DNA from: Vigna angularis
Taxonomy: Eukaryota > Streptophyta > Magnoliopsida > Fabales > Fabaceae
Reading direction: 5' to 3'
NCBI RefSeq assembly: GCF_016808095.1
Contig: NC_068973.1
Coordinates: 37,504,077 to 37,568,076, forward strand
DNA: 64,000 nucleotides
Numbering within the stretch: the stretch's first letter is position 1; each line of letters starts with the position of its first letter. The notes under the pieces were generated by a model. It made no database searches, had not been told where the DNA came from, and saw only the letters and a program-made list of their open reading frames with translations. Positions 1 through 11,912 of the stretch are shown here, piece after piece. The translations under genes were made by a program, and so were the position numbers.

Positions 1-809
1 GGAATTTGGCTACTTGCCTTTCCCTTGGTTTTATCTCTGATCACAACTGAAAAAGAAGAACGCACACAACAACCACGGCCATCCAATTTTGCTGTTATCC
101 AAATGCCAATAGGTATCTTTCCCTTTCCCTTATCTACCCCTCTCTCTTTGCCATTATCCATTTCTTACCATTCTATTTTATATTCTGCCATAATGCATTG
201 AGTGTTAGGATTGCGAATTTTTGTGTATACGCTATTTTAGCTATGCAACAATTTCCTCTGTCACCAATTTTTTTATTTTATTATATATATATATACAATG
301 TGAAGGTTATCGCGTGGGAGGGATGTATGGCGCCGTTAAACTTGTTGCAACTTGTATGATTGATTGTCGTTATGTCAAATGTCATGCAACCTCTTTGTGA
401 CGGGTTTAGCAGTGCATTATTAGGAATGACACTAGCATTTCTCAACTGGTCTCTCAGGTGTCTGGACCAATTTACTTTCTTCACAATCATTGATTTCTTA
501 ACTGTTAATCCGGGAATGTGGTATAGTGTAGCACTATTTCATGCGAATGGTGCGGGAATAAAAATCTTTTTCATAATCTAAAATTCCAAGTTGGTGCTTA
601 TGCTTATGTACATTAATAAAAATAACAATTTATGGTTGGGGTGTTTTTTTATATGGTCAAAAAAACTATCATGCTTCTGAACGTCTGTGTGACACAACTG
701 AATTTTATTAATTATTTTTTCGTAAATTGAGAGATTGGATTGTATATCACGTGGAGATTAACTAGGATCATGAATACTTGTCTAGGGTTTATTTTGACTG
801 GAGTGGTCC
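1..809. other. Gene-free segment, possible unassigned exon at its left edge
   Basis: No coding region can be supported. The first ~110 bases are less AT-rich and end in an ATG followed by a good donor (CCAATAG|GTATC), so they could be the first exon of a gene on the + strand. No matching downstream exon could be found, so no gene is called. The rest is AT-rich with short random open frames. Confidence 0.3.
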
Positions 810-1290
810 GTTTTAGGGTCCCTTTTGTTCAATGGAGGGGAGGTGAGTGGAAGTGAAGGGAGAGATTTTAATCAGACATTATTTTTGGTCTAGAGAAGGG
901 GAGCAATTTTAATGGAAGAGAGGAGAGGTAGCCCTTTTCTTATTTGGATCACAACAAGGGGATGAGAGGAGTTTTGAAAGTTAATTTATTTTCATATCCT
1001 TATAATTTTGGATTTCAAAAAATAAATAGGATGATTTTTGTCAGTACACTTTAAATGTTTTAAATCTCCTCCTCTCCAAATCGTTCAATGTTGAAGGAGA
1101 GTAAAAATGGGACGTGGAGGATTTCGCTCCCCTTCAAACTCCCAATATTAAGGGGGGCAATAATTGGATGTGGAGGGATTTTTCTCCCTTCCATTCTCCT
1201 TTCATCCCTCTTAAAAATTGAACCCAAAAAAAAAAAAATTTAAAAAGCTCTTCCCTCTTCTCATTTTCCTCCAAAATGAACAAGGATAAA
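810..1290. mobile_element. MITE-like element with imperfect terminal inverted repeats
   Basis: The left edge (TTGTTCAATGGAGGGGAGG, about 818) and the reverse complement of the right edge (TTGTTCATTTTGGAGG, about 1280) are similar and run on as matching purine-rich arms of ~45 bases. The interior shows mirrored purine-rich and pyrimidine-rich blocks, typical of non-autonomous DNA transposons. No open frame of note and no clear target duplication, so the superfamily is open; a Mutator-type MITE is my best guess. Confidence 0.4.
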
Positions 1291-2359
1291 GTAATATTGT
1301 TTTTTGATGAAAAAAATCACCGATTATGATTTATGTAATACTTAGAAATGTTAGTTGATTTTTTCATTAAAAAATGAGATTATTTACTTTATCATTTCAA
1401 GAGAATTGTTGTATTCATTTTGACTAGCCAAATGATATTATGAAAATATATGCAAAACTACTTATTGGTCATTTCTAGGTAAAATAATGAAACTGAAACT
1501 TCTTACTAGGAAAAAGGATGACGGTAGCTAGAAGAGTACACACAGATACAGTTGAAAGTAGGAGAGGGAGATGGGGATGGAGTGTTTTGTCTTGAATAAC
1601 CTACGCGTTTGTCATAGTACTCTGTTCCCTGAATGTACAGATGGTGTTCAACTTGATTAAACAGAAAAATTGGAGTTTCTCTCCTTCTGTCATGCAATAT
1701 ATAGGAAATATAAGACAAGGTTGCAGCACTAATGAAGATTCTTCACTTATTCTGCATAGGCTCTTGCTGACGTTTTAGAAGCTTGGTCCCATAACATAAT
1801 ACTTGCAGTTGCAGACAAGGCACTGAAATACCAATAATTGTTCAACGCCATGAGTACCCCTATGCCTATCCTCTGCCATTTCACTTTTATGAGAAGTGAT
1901 AGCTTTAAGACAATATCTGAATATGTCAAACTTCTATCCATAGTAGATGCAGTAATTTGATTACTCCTAACTGTATTTGTAATTTTCATATTTTTTTTTT
2001 AACTTTTATATTGATATAGATGGGAATGCCATGATAATTAGGTTGATTACAAAGCTCTTACTAAGGTTTAAACTAGGATTCTCTCATTTGATTTTTAGAG
2101 TATTTTGGTTGGATTGTTTTTATTTAATTATGTGAGTGGATATTTTTGTTTGAATGACAACTGTAAGTGACATCAGGTAGAAATATGCATGTTGAGCAAC
2201 TTAAAAGTGAGAGTGATCCTCGAGTATAATGTATAATAGATATTTTGGGTTTAATATGATGTTCACTTGTGTGATTTTCTTGTGGTCTATTGATGATGTC
2301 CCTTGTATTTATGAAACTTGGGAGGGACAATCACGTGAAAGAGATTCACATAAAGGGAA

Positions 2360-2700
2360 CATGGTTGGAGTGACAAGTGTGAGCAAAGTTTACATGGGGT
2401 ATAGTAATGAGCAAATTGAGAACATATAAGCTAGAGGAATTCACAATCATTATGCCACCTAAGGTTTTGGGTTTGATGTAAAGTCAACTTCATATGTGTG
2501 TTTTGCTTGTGAATTTTCCTTGTGGGAGAACAAATTGAAGTGACAAGTGTTAGAGAAAAAGTCCTACATTGGGTGGAAATAAACAAATTGAGCTTTTGTA
2601 AGTAAGAAGGACATTCAAACTTAATATCTTAAGGTTTTGGATGGGATAAGGTCTCAACTTCACTTGTGGCATGTCATGGAGATCTCTCACATTCCTTGAC
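2360..2700 (+). repeat. Two diverged copies of a ~150-bp LTR-like unit
   Basis: About 2373-2510 and 2540-2690 are diverged direct repeats. Both contain AGTGACAAGTGT, then a match to ACAT-GGGT, then AGCAAATTGAG or ACAAATTGAG, then TTAAGGTTTTGG or CTAAGGTTTTGG, then CAACTTCA in the same order and spacing. This arrangement suggests decayed LTRs of a short retroelement. Boundaries are not sharp and no primer-binding site is visible. Confidence 0.4.
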
Positions 2701-3845
2701 AATTTTTAGGGTACACATTGAATAATTCATGCCTATGACTATTGCATGAATAATTCATAAATCCTACTTGTTCCATTCTAGTTCATGTATAGTCTTTTCT
2801 TTCCGGCTTAAGTATGCTATTTCTAATTCATACTAGAAACCATAAGTTAGATGTAAACCATAAAGTTATTCTTGATTCTTCGCCAAACCATTTAAGCTTT
2901 TTAGAGTGTTGATCTTTAATACAATGTGATCAAGAGAGTTTATCTTTTAAGAGGGTTCATCTTTGTTGTAGAAATGCATGATATTTGATGCTATGAAGGA
3001 TCTATTGGCCACACAGTTATATAATATCCATTTACCCATATTGAATTTGTCTTTTTCACAGTAAAATTGTGCAGTATTTTGTTCAGTAAAGTAGAACAAA
3101 ATATTTTGGTATGCTTAACGTGCGTGTTATGAAATTATTTGTCCCTAATAAATCATTTACTACAGTAAATATTGCATATTTTATAGTAGGAAGCCTGCCA
3201 TTTATTATTTTAAATTTATTTAATCATTAGTACAAAGTGAAATGTGCTGCAAAAGAATTTTATTCACTAACATAAGCATTTAAAGAATTGGTGTTTTAAA
3301 GAATATATCTATTTTTTTCCTAACTTGGTCAATTTTTTGCACAAAATGTTTGAGATTTCTTTTATATGTTTCAGTTTTTTTGAGTTGCGAGATAGGGACT
3401 AAAACAAATTGAGCTTTCTACACAGGGCACTATATAGAGACGATGAATTATAATAATTTATTCTTTTACTTTATATACTCATATTCCCTTTTAATCATTT
3501 GGAGTCTTGATCTATGTTACAGTGTTACTTTCTGTGTTCCATACACATTTTCCAAATCAAGGGATGTTCTTCTTGAAATCCTGTATGAAAATGTGATACC
3601 ACTATAGTCAAAGCTTTTGTTTGGACGACGATGTTGCTCCATAAGATTACTATCATCAACATATTGTTGATTAGCAAATGTAGCATAATTAGTGCTTCTT
3701 ACTAATGAGTTTTTTTCGGGCACGTTCTAAGGTAGGTTCTTATATTTGGAGTAAATTTCTCTATTTATTGTGTTTTGTTTTCAAGGATATTAGTGTCTTA
3801 TGTACTTTGTTGAAATGATTAGTGACAAATCAGGTCATGGAAGGT
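2701..3845. other. Gene-free AT-rich segment
   Basis: No coding region, RNA gene or clear repeat. The part just left of 3845 may be remnant leader or internal sequence of the Copia relic at 3846-4160, but nothing recognisable is left. Confidence 0.3.
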
Positions 3846-4160
3846 GGTACCGCTCTGGTACTACGTTGAGAAGAAAGAAATTGAAAATAAATATATTGAA
3901 TTTTGTGTGTTGTGTACACACATAAGTATACTTATTTATAATGAAGAAGAGGTACATTAATAAGGAACAAAATCAATATCTAATAAAGATAAATATTTGG
4001 TGAGGTATCCCTATCAAATCACACCTATTTCCCTATGTTAACTTAATCAAATCATATCTCTAACGCTTGCGCTCAAGCCAAATCATATGAAACACGTTGT
4101 TACAAATGTCATTGATGCATATGACCCCTTGAGAGACTTAGTGAACATGTTAGTTAGGTT
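3846..4160 (-). mobile_element. Copia relic: pol end, LTR and primer-binding site in series
   Basis: Read on the minus strand, ~4160-4110 encodes a piece like the end of Copia pol (TNMFTKSL, compare ADIFTKSL). A degraded polypurine tract (AGCTTGAGCGCAAGCG, ~4080) follows, then a ~200-bp LTR from ~4066 to ~3865 (starts TTAGAGATATG, ends CTTCTCAACG). Directly after it comes a primer-binding-like site (AGTACCAGAGCGG, ~3863-3848). An LTR with pol on one side and a PBS on the other acts as 3' LTR and 5' LTR at once, the trace left by unequal recombination or tandem insertion. Confidence 0.5.
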
Positions 4161-4324
4161 GTAGTTGGAGCTGACGAAGTAAATAATGACAAAGCTAGTG
4201 CTAAACATGACTTTCTCTCCTTCAAAGCGACAATCAATCTTTAATATGCTTCGTCCTTTCAAAACCATATCTTCAATACCTTCTTCAAGTTGAAATATAT
4301 GTATCAGGAGTCAAGCTTGTTAAA

Positions 4325-4665
4325 AATGGTTAGAGAGCACACCAACTATCAAAGAGTAAAAATGGGTAAATAAAATGACATGACATTTGCCAGAAAGCAC
4401 AAAATGTTCAATGAGCATACGGGTGGAAAGCAAAATTGATCAAAGGGCACAACAATTGCCTGAAAGAAAAAAATGCTTAATGACACAACAATTACCGAAA
4501 AACAGAAATAGTGCTTAGAGAACAAGGCAACTATAGGAAGGTAAAAATGTTCACAAGACACAACAACTGCTGGTAGCAAAAATGCTCATAGATTGTCAAA
4601 AGCAAATATGGTCATTGCACAATAAGGTGATGTAAGTAGTGGCAATTGCTGACTGGCAAAGCTTG
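4325..4665. repeat. Degenerate tandem repeat, unit ~35-40 bp
   Basis: A phrase like AAAATGCTCAATGAGCACAA followed by CAATTGCCGGAAAG recurs with variation about eight to nine times. Clear copies lie near 4350, 4395, 4440, 4485, 4525, 4570 and 4620. Units differ by substitutions and small indels. The repeat opens a 76-residue minus frame (4349-4579) that I regard as a by-product, not a gene. Confidence 0.5.
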
Positions 4666-5422
4666 CCGAAAGAAAAGAAAATGAAACTCATCAACAATGC
4701 ATAGTACTCATGTTGAAAAAACGTAGATTACAGCCATTAGTAATTATATTTGCTTGTCCTACTTACGACAAAGGAGTGTAACAAATGAGAATTTCTATTG
4801 TGAGCAATGGGAAATATAAATATAGACTACTAGATTGGATTTGGATGGCAAGATTAAAATAAAACTTCACATGACTTTTAAAGTGTTGATATTATGAGTA
4901 TTACTTTTATCTTTTATCATCCATGCTTGAATATATGATTTGTACTATCTTGTTTTCCAAGGGTTTGACTCAAATCATGAATCTGAATGTAGAGATGGAT
5001 AAATTGCCATGAACCAACTCAAACACATGTGATACCTACTTTGGGCATATTGGAGAGTTTTGAAAATACAACAAAGTTATTGTGCCCACGAATTGGGTCC
5101 AAGTCTCTTAGGAGGTGTTTATTTTATTAATAGATTCTTATGATTTAGAAGATATCGTATCTTATAGTTATTATATTTTTGGGTAGTTATTATATTTTTT
5201 GGCTTAGGGATATATGATGTGAAACCTTGGAGGCTATAAATAAGAAGACAACTCCAAGGCTGAGGGACTTGGATTTTTTGGCTTAAAGTACTATTAACTT
5301 TGAACTAGATTGTTCATTCTTTTTTGTTCTCCGGTTTAGAGCCCCAACTCTTGAGCACAACATGATCCAATTTTTTGTCTTCTTTCACGATAAGGAAAAT
5401 TTGTATTGAAAATGAAAGTTTC

Positions 5423-5824
5423 TGTTAAGAAGTAGATTTTAAGTCTAACTCAACCCTACAAAACCAGCTTGTAAGGTGAGGTTTGTATCCACATATATAT
5501 TCTAAATTGGCTTTATCTCTAGTCGATGTGAGATTTCCAACACACCCTCCTCATACCGAGGTATATACATCTTGTGCGTGGAACTAGACATTAATGGGTG
5601 GTGTGATAGCGGTCCGATAGTTGGTGGAATGATATACCCAACAAACACAAATCTTGCTAGGATAGGCTTTAACCCATGACTCCGATACCATGTTAAGAAG
5701 TGGATTTTAAATTTAATTCAATCCTACAAAACCGGTTTATAAGGTGAAGTTTGCACCTACATACATACTCTAAATTGACGTTATCTATGGTCGATTATCT
5801 ATGGTTGATGTGAGACTTCCAATA
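5423..5824 (-). mobile_element. TRIM (miniature LTR retrotransposon), perfect 5-bp TSD
   Basis: Two ~120-134-bp direct repeats (5423-5542 and 5691-5824) both start TGTTAAGAAGT and end in a CTTCCAATA or TTTCCAACA type end. Between them lie ~150 bases with no coding capacity. On the minus strand the right repeat is followed by a PBS complementary to initiator tRNA-Met (TGGTATCGGAGT, 5679-5690), so the element points leftwards. It is flanked by GTTTC at 5418-5422 and 5825-5829, a perfect target duplication. The same family occurs at 13476 and 34710. Confidence 0.85.
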
Positions 5825-5829
5825 GTTTC

Positions 5830-6595
5830 ATTCGAAATCTCCATTTTTATCATGTTTTGTTTTATTTTATGATTTTAGAAAATACTTTGTATTTCCATTT
5901 TGAAAGTTTTTTATGGTATATTTTAGTTGTCTCTTGGAGAATATGAAGCTAAAACTGCAGTAATATTAGTTCATGTTCATCTTTAGTGCATGTGCTTAAA
6001 AGGAAAGCTTACATTGTTAAGAGCCTTTATTTGTTCTTTTATATATGGTTGCTATTTCTCTGTTTTTATCTTTCTCAGTGTGGTAATCTTCTAAATATCT
6101 TCTTCCTGTGGAATGTGAAAACTTAAATATATGCTATTGCAAGCCATTAAAAAGACCTTTATTCTAGAAGAAAAAAGCTGTGTAGCTATTCATGGAGGTG
6201 AAACAAGTTAGAATTATTGTTGAAGATATCGGATGGTAAGACCAACGCTTAGAAGAATTCATTTAAAATTTATTTAAAGGAAGCTATAAGTTGGCAATAA
6301 ACGTAGTTTGCCAAAACAAGGAAAAGTCCAACATTTTTTGGTAAATAAAGTCCAAAATATTTTAAAGCCCCTACTAGGCTGTCCCCAACTATTTATAACC
6401 CTCATAAGCCATCCAGGAGGACCAGGATTTCCTTCTGATCACCATCTGCCACTGTATTGCGTAATTTGTTTGTCCCTCACAATTGTAGGAGAAGACCCAT
6501 ATGATTCTTCCAATTTATTTCCTATCTGAAATCTTTTGAGCAAAGTTGATACCTAGCCACACACAGATAGGCCGTTCCTCTTTAAAGTAAGAAGA
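5830..6595. promoter_or_regulatory. Upstream region of the 6.6-kb gene
   Basis: AT-rich, non-coding. A TATA-like motif (TATTTATAA, ~6390-6398) lies ~200 bases before the start codon and would give a 5' leader of roughly 170 bases. No other element stands out. The TATA call is weak because such motifs are common in AT-rich DNA. Confidence 0.3.
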
Positions 6596-8554
6596 ATGGA
6601 ATTAGATAAACTCAGTAAGCTTGAACAACCTCCTCTCCCTAGCGCATACATCCGTAGCCTAGTGAAACAACTAACCACCTCAGGAACAAAAGGCTCCATC
6701 TATGCGAAAGGCCAAAGTTTTTTTGTGAACGGTGGGGTTTCCCATGGTCATAATTCAAAACATGGGAAAGTTGTAGATGCTCGTCGAGCACAGCAGTCCA
6801 TGCAACCTCAACAACATAAAAAACAAGTTAGGAGGAGACTCCACACCAGTAGGCCTTATCAAGAAAGGCTTTTGAACATGGCAGAGGCTCGGAGGGAGAT
6901 TGTCACTGCCTTGAAATTTCACAGGGCAGCTATGAAAGAAGCAAGTGAACAGAAGCAGCAACAGCAACAGACACAAGAACAGCAGAGAAGGCCATCAGTA
7001 TCCCTCCAGCCATCCCAGTGTCTAACTTTTGATCAAGATGGAAAATTTAAGTCCAGGCGAAATCCAAGAATTTATCCTGCATGCACATCCAATTTTTCAG
7101 GCTACACGGATGATTTATCCTATTCATGCTTATCCCACTATTCATGCTTATTCCAACCTCCTCCTTCGGTTCCAAATTCTTACACCTGGCCCGCTGCTTC
7201 CCCAATCACTCCACCACACCTTATGACTGAAAACCCCAATTTCATACTTCCTAATCAGACTTTAGGATTGAATCTCAACTTTCAAGATTTCAACAACTTA
7301 GATGCTACCTTTCTCTTCAATAACTCATCATCATCGTCTAACTCATCTGCAATCTCGTCTTCTCCAGAGGAACTTCCTTCCCTTGGAATATCACAGGGAG
7401 AGGAGTTATATTCAATGGGGGATACTGTTGAATCCAATGCTGCAAGACAGGTAAATGGAGGCTTACACACAGCCGTGGACGATGAGGGTATGGCAGAGAT
7501 CAGATCGTTGGGAGAGCAATATCAAATGGAATGGAATGACACCATGAATTTGGTCAAATCAGCTTGTTGGTTCAAGTTTTTGAAAAACATAGAACACAGG
7601 GGACCTGAAGACAAGAACGAAGAGGACACAAACCATAATTTTGACCAACTTTTGGAGTTTCCAGCTTGGTTGAATGCAAACGAGAGCTGCTTAGAGCAGT
7701 GCTCGGTGGATTATTTTCAGGATTCTTCCTTGCCTCGGTAAGCTGAAGATAAGTTTCTTAATTTTTGAAAAATGAATTTTGTTTGAGGTGTTTTTTATTT
7801 GTACCTCTCCTAGTGAGGAAAAGGAACAGGGCAGTTTGCAGTTTGGTATAGCGTTTCTTATTACGGCAGTGGAAATTTGATTAGGTTTCACCTTTCTTTA
7901 CGCACACAAGATTTGTTCTTTTCTACTCCTATAGAATTAGAGATCTATGTTACTGTTATTTTAATTCTTGGTGGGATAATTTTGTACATGAGTTCATTAT
8001 ACTTTTTCTTCTTTTGGATCTTACAGAGACATTTGTATGCTAATTCCTTCCGATACTTAGATTACGATGTGATCTAGCTTGCTCAGGCTGAACTGTTGAT
8101 TGAATTCCTCTGGAATACAATTGAATAGTAATTATCCTGGTCGGTTTTGTGCTGAACTTGCTAAACTTGGTTATGGAGCACAAGTCAAGAGTCAAAATTC
8201 TAATAGTTATATCTTCTTTTTTTCTGTCAATCCCCATATTCGATTTTGAGTCTTTTATTGATTCTTTTGAAACAGTTCTCTTCTCACCTTTAGCCAAACT
8301 CGAGTAGCTGGGAGGGCTTTACAGCCCTATGTACCTTCAAGTGGTATAGAATTGTACCCCTTAAAGGCAATCTTCTCTGTATCTTAGTGTACGATTTTCT
8401 CGGTCATGCAGAAGCTATCTGGTTTATGGTATGTTCCCTTCTTTTGGGCCTCTGGTAGGCCTTGTACAACAGTCAATTTGTAAGGCATGGTCCAGTCGAT
8501 TCTTGAGGCACGTCGTAGTCCATATTATACTATTTTACTATTGCTAATGTTAAA

Positions 8555-8631
<77 letters not shown>

Positions 8632-8941
8632 AAATTGTTATTAGAGTTTGATTTTAGTCTTTATGATGAATAGGTCTTACACATTATGATAGACTAGTTA
8701 TGTTGAAAACTCTGCATTAGTTTGATCTACCCACCACAATAATTTTTTTGTTCTAGTTCTTATTTTGTGTGAATTGTGGCGGCGACGATTCTAATAGGGT
8801 CATACCTTTATTGATTTGGACTTTCCAATCCATATTATGCCTCATACTGATCGTTTTTCTTTTTCTTTCTTTCTTGACAATGATACAAACAGCATGGATA
8901 TTGCAGATTTTGACAGTATGGACGACGATTGGTTAGCGTGA
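6596..8941 (+). CDS. Uncharacterised plant protein, 396 aa, two exons
   Basis: Exons 6596-7737 and 8893-8941. Exon 1 would read into a stop (CGG TAA), but that stop lies within a consensus donor (CCTCG|GTAAGC). An acceptor (AAACAG|CATGG) restores frame and adds a 15-residue acidic tail ending MDDDWLA. Visible parts: a conserved-looking N-terminus (PPLPSAYIRSLVKQL, ~13-27), a basic stretch at 76-87, a likely helix (YQERLLNMAEARREIVTALK, 88-107), a Gln-rich run (119-130), a Pro/Ser/Tyr-rich middle and a Ser-rich run around 245-260. There is no signal peptide, membrane segment or known catalytic motif. The composition suggests a nuclear or cytosolic regulatory protein, but I do not recognise a named family and assign no function. 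The ATG at 6596 is the first in frame and matches the start of conservation. Confidence 0.85.
8557..8628. repeat. (AT)36 microsatellite in intron
   Basis: An uninterrupted AT run of 72 bases in the single intron (7738-8892) of the gene at 6596. Probably length-variable between accessions; can form a cruciform. Confidence 0.95.
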
Positions 8942-10499
8942 CACTACAAGGATTAGTTGCTTTCATTTGATGCTCTCAATTTCATATTTCTTTCCTCGGC
9001 CCCATTTCACTGCTTTATTTTTGGATAGCAAATAAAGCTTGCAAAATATCTGTTGAGGCAGGTACCATCAATTTGATTGATGAACATTTATACACCCCTT
9101 GCTATTATATCACTGTGTATTTTGATATTGAACAATATCATATCAGTTCGTGCGATTCTCTTTCTATTATTTAATTTGCGACTAAAAGTGAAAAAAAAAA
9201 CAGAGAACAACAGTAGTGATCGTAGACCTCTTCGGTTCATGTTTGAAAAATATTATAGTAAAACAGATTCTTGGTTCTTAATTTTGTACAGTGGAAAGTG
9301 TAATTGTTTGCTACAGACTTGCATTAATGGTATCCCTAGGACCACTCTGCCACATCTTCAAAAGGAAGTGAAAAGGAAGAATTAAAAGTGAGGCAAAAGC
9401 AACCGAGAGAAACGCAGTAAACAGCTAACAAGTCTGTTGTGTTTTTGGTTACAAATGTGAAACCATTAAAAGTATTGATTTTACAAATTATATTTTATAT
9501 AATCTAATTTTAACTTATGGAATGAATAATTTTATTTATTTTTTATTTCTTTCTGAAAGGTTTTTATTCAGAATACCAATATTACCTTGAATACTCAATG
9601 AACTAAAAGAAATTTATGATTGAGAAAAAAGAGAGGTAGACCTCACATTCATAAGTGACCCTTATAAAGTCAAACATTAATTGCTTGGGAGGTTCCATTC
9701 ACAGAACTTATTAAAATAAGTTGAAAATAGCTTGTAGATTTTTCCTAGATTATTCTCATAGGGTTTTAAAAAAGTTATAGAAATGTTTATGCTATAAGAT
9801 AAATTTAAATCAAACATGAATAAATTTGATCAAATATCTAAATTTTACATTCCATCTCATTCTCTTTAATACACTAGGCTAATAATATTCATAGTTTTAC
9901 CCAAATTCTATAAAAATGTTAAATGGAAAAAATAAAACTAAAATAGGATTTGATATATTACCGTTAAACTCAGACCTTCGAGAAATCATGGCTAACATAT
10001 TAAATGAGGGAACTTTTCATCAAATGAGTATCCTCCACCACATCTCAAATTTATCCTTTTGTATTTTTAGTTCTAATTGATATTGCAACTTAGTTTTGTA
10101 ATATAAGGTGCATTAAGATATATGTCAGGCCTTTTATAGCACCTTTAGAGGTCAATTTATGGGAAAAGTTTTAATCGTTTATAGGTATAATCTAAAAGTA
10201 ATGAATTTATTATGGTGTGTAAAATCCAAATTTTAAATTGTAATATGAACGATATAATTAAGAATATATTATATATTTTTACTATGCTGGAATGAATATA
10301 GATTCCAAATTATATAATTTCAAATATGTTTTGGGATTACATATTTAATTATATCTCATCACCGACTATTCTTATAATAATTTATGACAACTAAATTATG
10401 TAATTAAATTAAATAAATTATGTTTAGATGATAAAATTACTTATACTAGTGAATTTTTGGATTAAATTTATGATAAATAAATAAGTATTTTAATATTTA
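8942..10499. other. 3' flank and AT-rich intergenic DNA
   Basis: Begins with the presumed 3' untranslated region of the preceding gene. A 102-codon open frame at 9077-9385 has no family resemblance and lies in or just past that region, so it is not called. From ~9480 the DNA is AT-rich with no recognisable feature. Confidence 0.4.
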
Positions 10500-10883
10500 T
10501 TTATAAATGGATAGAGTATGCGTATTATCTGATCTATTTGTACGTATTCGTTTAAAATTATAATTTAATTTGTATTTTATTAAATTAAATTTAATTGAAA
10601 TTAAAATTTAATTTATATTTTATTAAATTAAATTAAAGTTAAAATTTATCTTATATTTTATTTAATTTATATCATATTTTATATTTTTTGTAATTTTATT
10701 TTCAAAATTTATAAAATATCTTTTTCTAAATATTTGCGGGTATCTATTGTAGATTTTTTGAATTCTGCAAGTATTTTTAAAATAGATATTCAAGAATAAC
10801 AGGACAAATAACGAATAGATTTTTTATGGATCAAGTAACAAGTAAACATTATCTTTATCCAACTTAATTCATTGTCATCCCTA
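10500..10883. mobile_element. hAT-like non-autonomous element remnant
   Basis: The segment resembles plant hAT-derived repeats built from degenerate GCGGGTATC and GTACGTATTCG phrases around an AT-rich core (10560-10680, itself tandemly repetitive: TTTTATTAAATTAAA recurs). The right end reads ATTGTCATCCCTA (10871-10883), i.e. a TAGGGATGACAAT-type hAT terminus. The matching left terminus is missing or decayed, so the start is approximate. Confidence 0.4.
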
Positions 10884-11912
10884 CTCATATTAGATATCAT
10901 TAGCATCACATGAAGATTTTATTAAAATAAAATAAAAGAAAAATTATAAGGAATTTGCACCAAATTTATATAAAAAAATTACACTTCACACATATTGACC
11001 AATAATATCTATTATAAAAAAATAAATATAAACATAGAGGAAAAAACTTAAACAACCTATTTGTTCTTTATCATTCCTTCATGAAAAACATTTCTAACTT
11101 TGAACTTCATATTTCTAGAAAAAATGCAAACACCAAATAGTACGAGACTCAAGCTCATTAATCAAATTTCTCATCATATTCAACCATTAGTCAATACTTT
11201 CACATTTCAAAAAAAAAATCTTAAAAACTCATTACTGTTTTTTTTAAGTCTTTACTTTGGAGGATTTATAATTAACTTTTTCTAGCTTACTCCTGACAAA
11301 TTTTCTTAAAATCTTCGTTTTCATCAAGTATTTTAATCTTAATTAAAATATAAACTAATTTATTGAATAGAAAATTAATAAAAGCAATTGTGAGATGGTA
11401 GTGTATATTTTTGTAGTTATTGATGCCAAAATATCAAGACAAAAGAGAGCATATTATATGACACAATATCTTTGTTTGAAAAAGCTTGCTTCTATTATGC
11501 AGCTTTCATTCTTAAATAGGTTACATAACATATATTTACATAAAAGATTTGGAGAGGTATGCAATAAAGAGAGAAATTATAGGAGATTCTCTATTTACAA
11601 GGAGTAATTGTCACGGATTCCTAATCACTGTCTGTAAAAGATTTAAAATAATCTATTAAAGACACAATAAATTACATTTATACATCAACATCCCTTTCAA
11701 ATTGATGTTGGTAAGTCAACAAGAAACAATTTTCTGACAAGGCATTGATGGTGCTGTTTATTTGTAACTTGGGTAAAATTAATCACCTTGAAGATCAACA
11801 GATATGTAAGGGAGAGGGATGCAATTGTTGTTCAAGGCTTCCTGAATATAATGACAATCCAATTTAGTATGCTTGGTACATTAACAAAATCACATATTTG
11901 CAACAATATGAA

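Noticed and set aside
1747..1989. 80-codon minus frame
   Set aside because: No recognisable family or splice partners; could be a decayed fragment, but nothing supports a gene.
5095..5365. Possible solo LTR (TATAAATAAG core, cytosine/thymine-rich end)
   Set aside because: No second copy, no TG..CA ends and no target duplication could be set.
9077..9385. 102-codon + frame downstream of the 6.6-kb gene
   Set aside because: AT-driven composition, no motif, and it lies in the probable 3' untranslated or flanking region.
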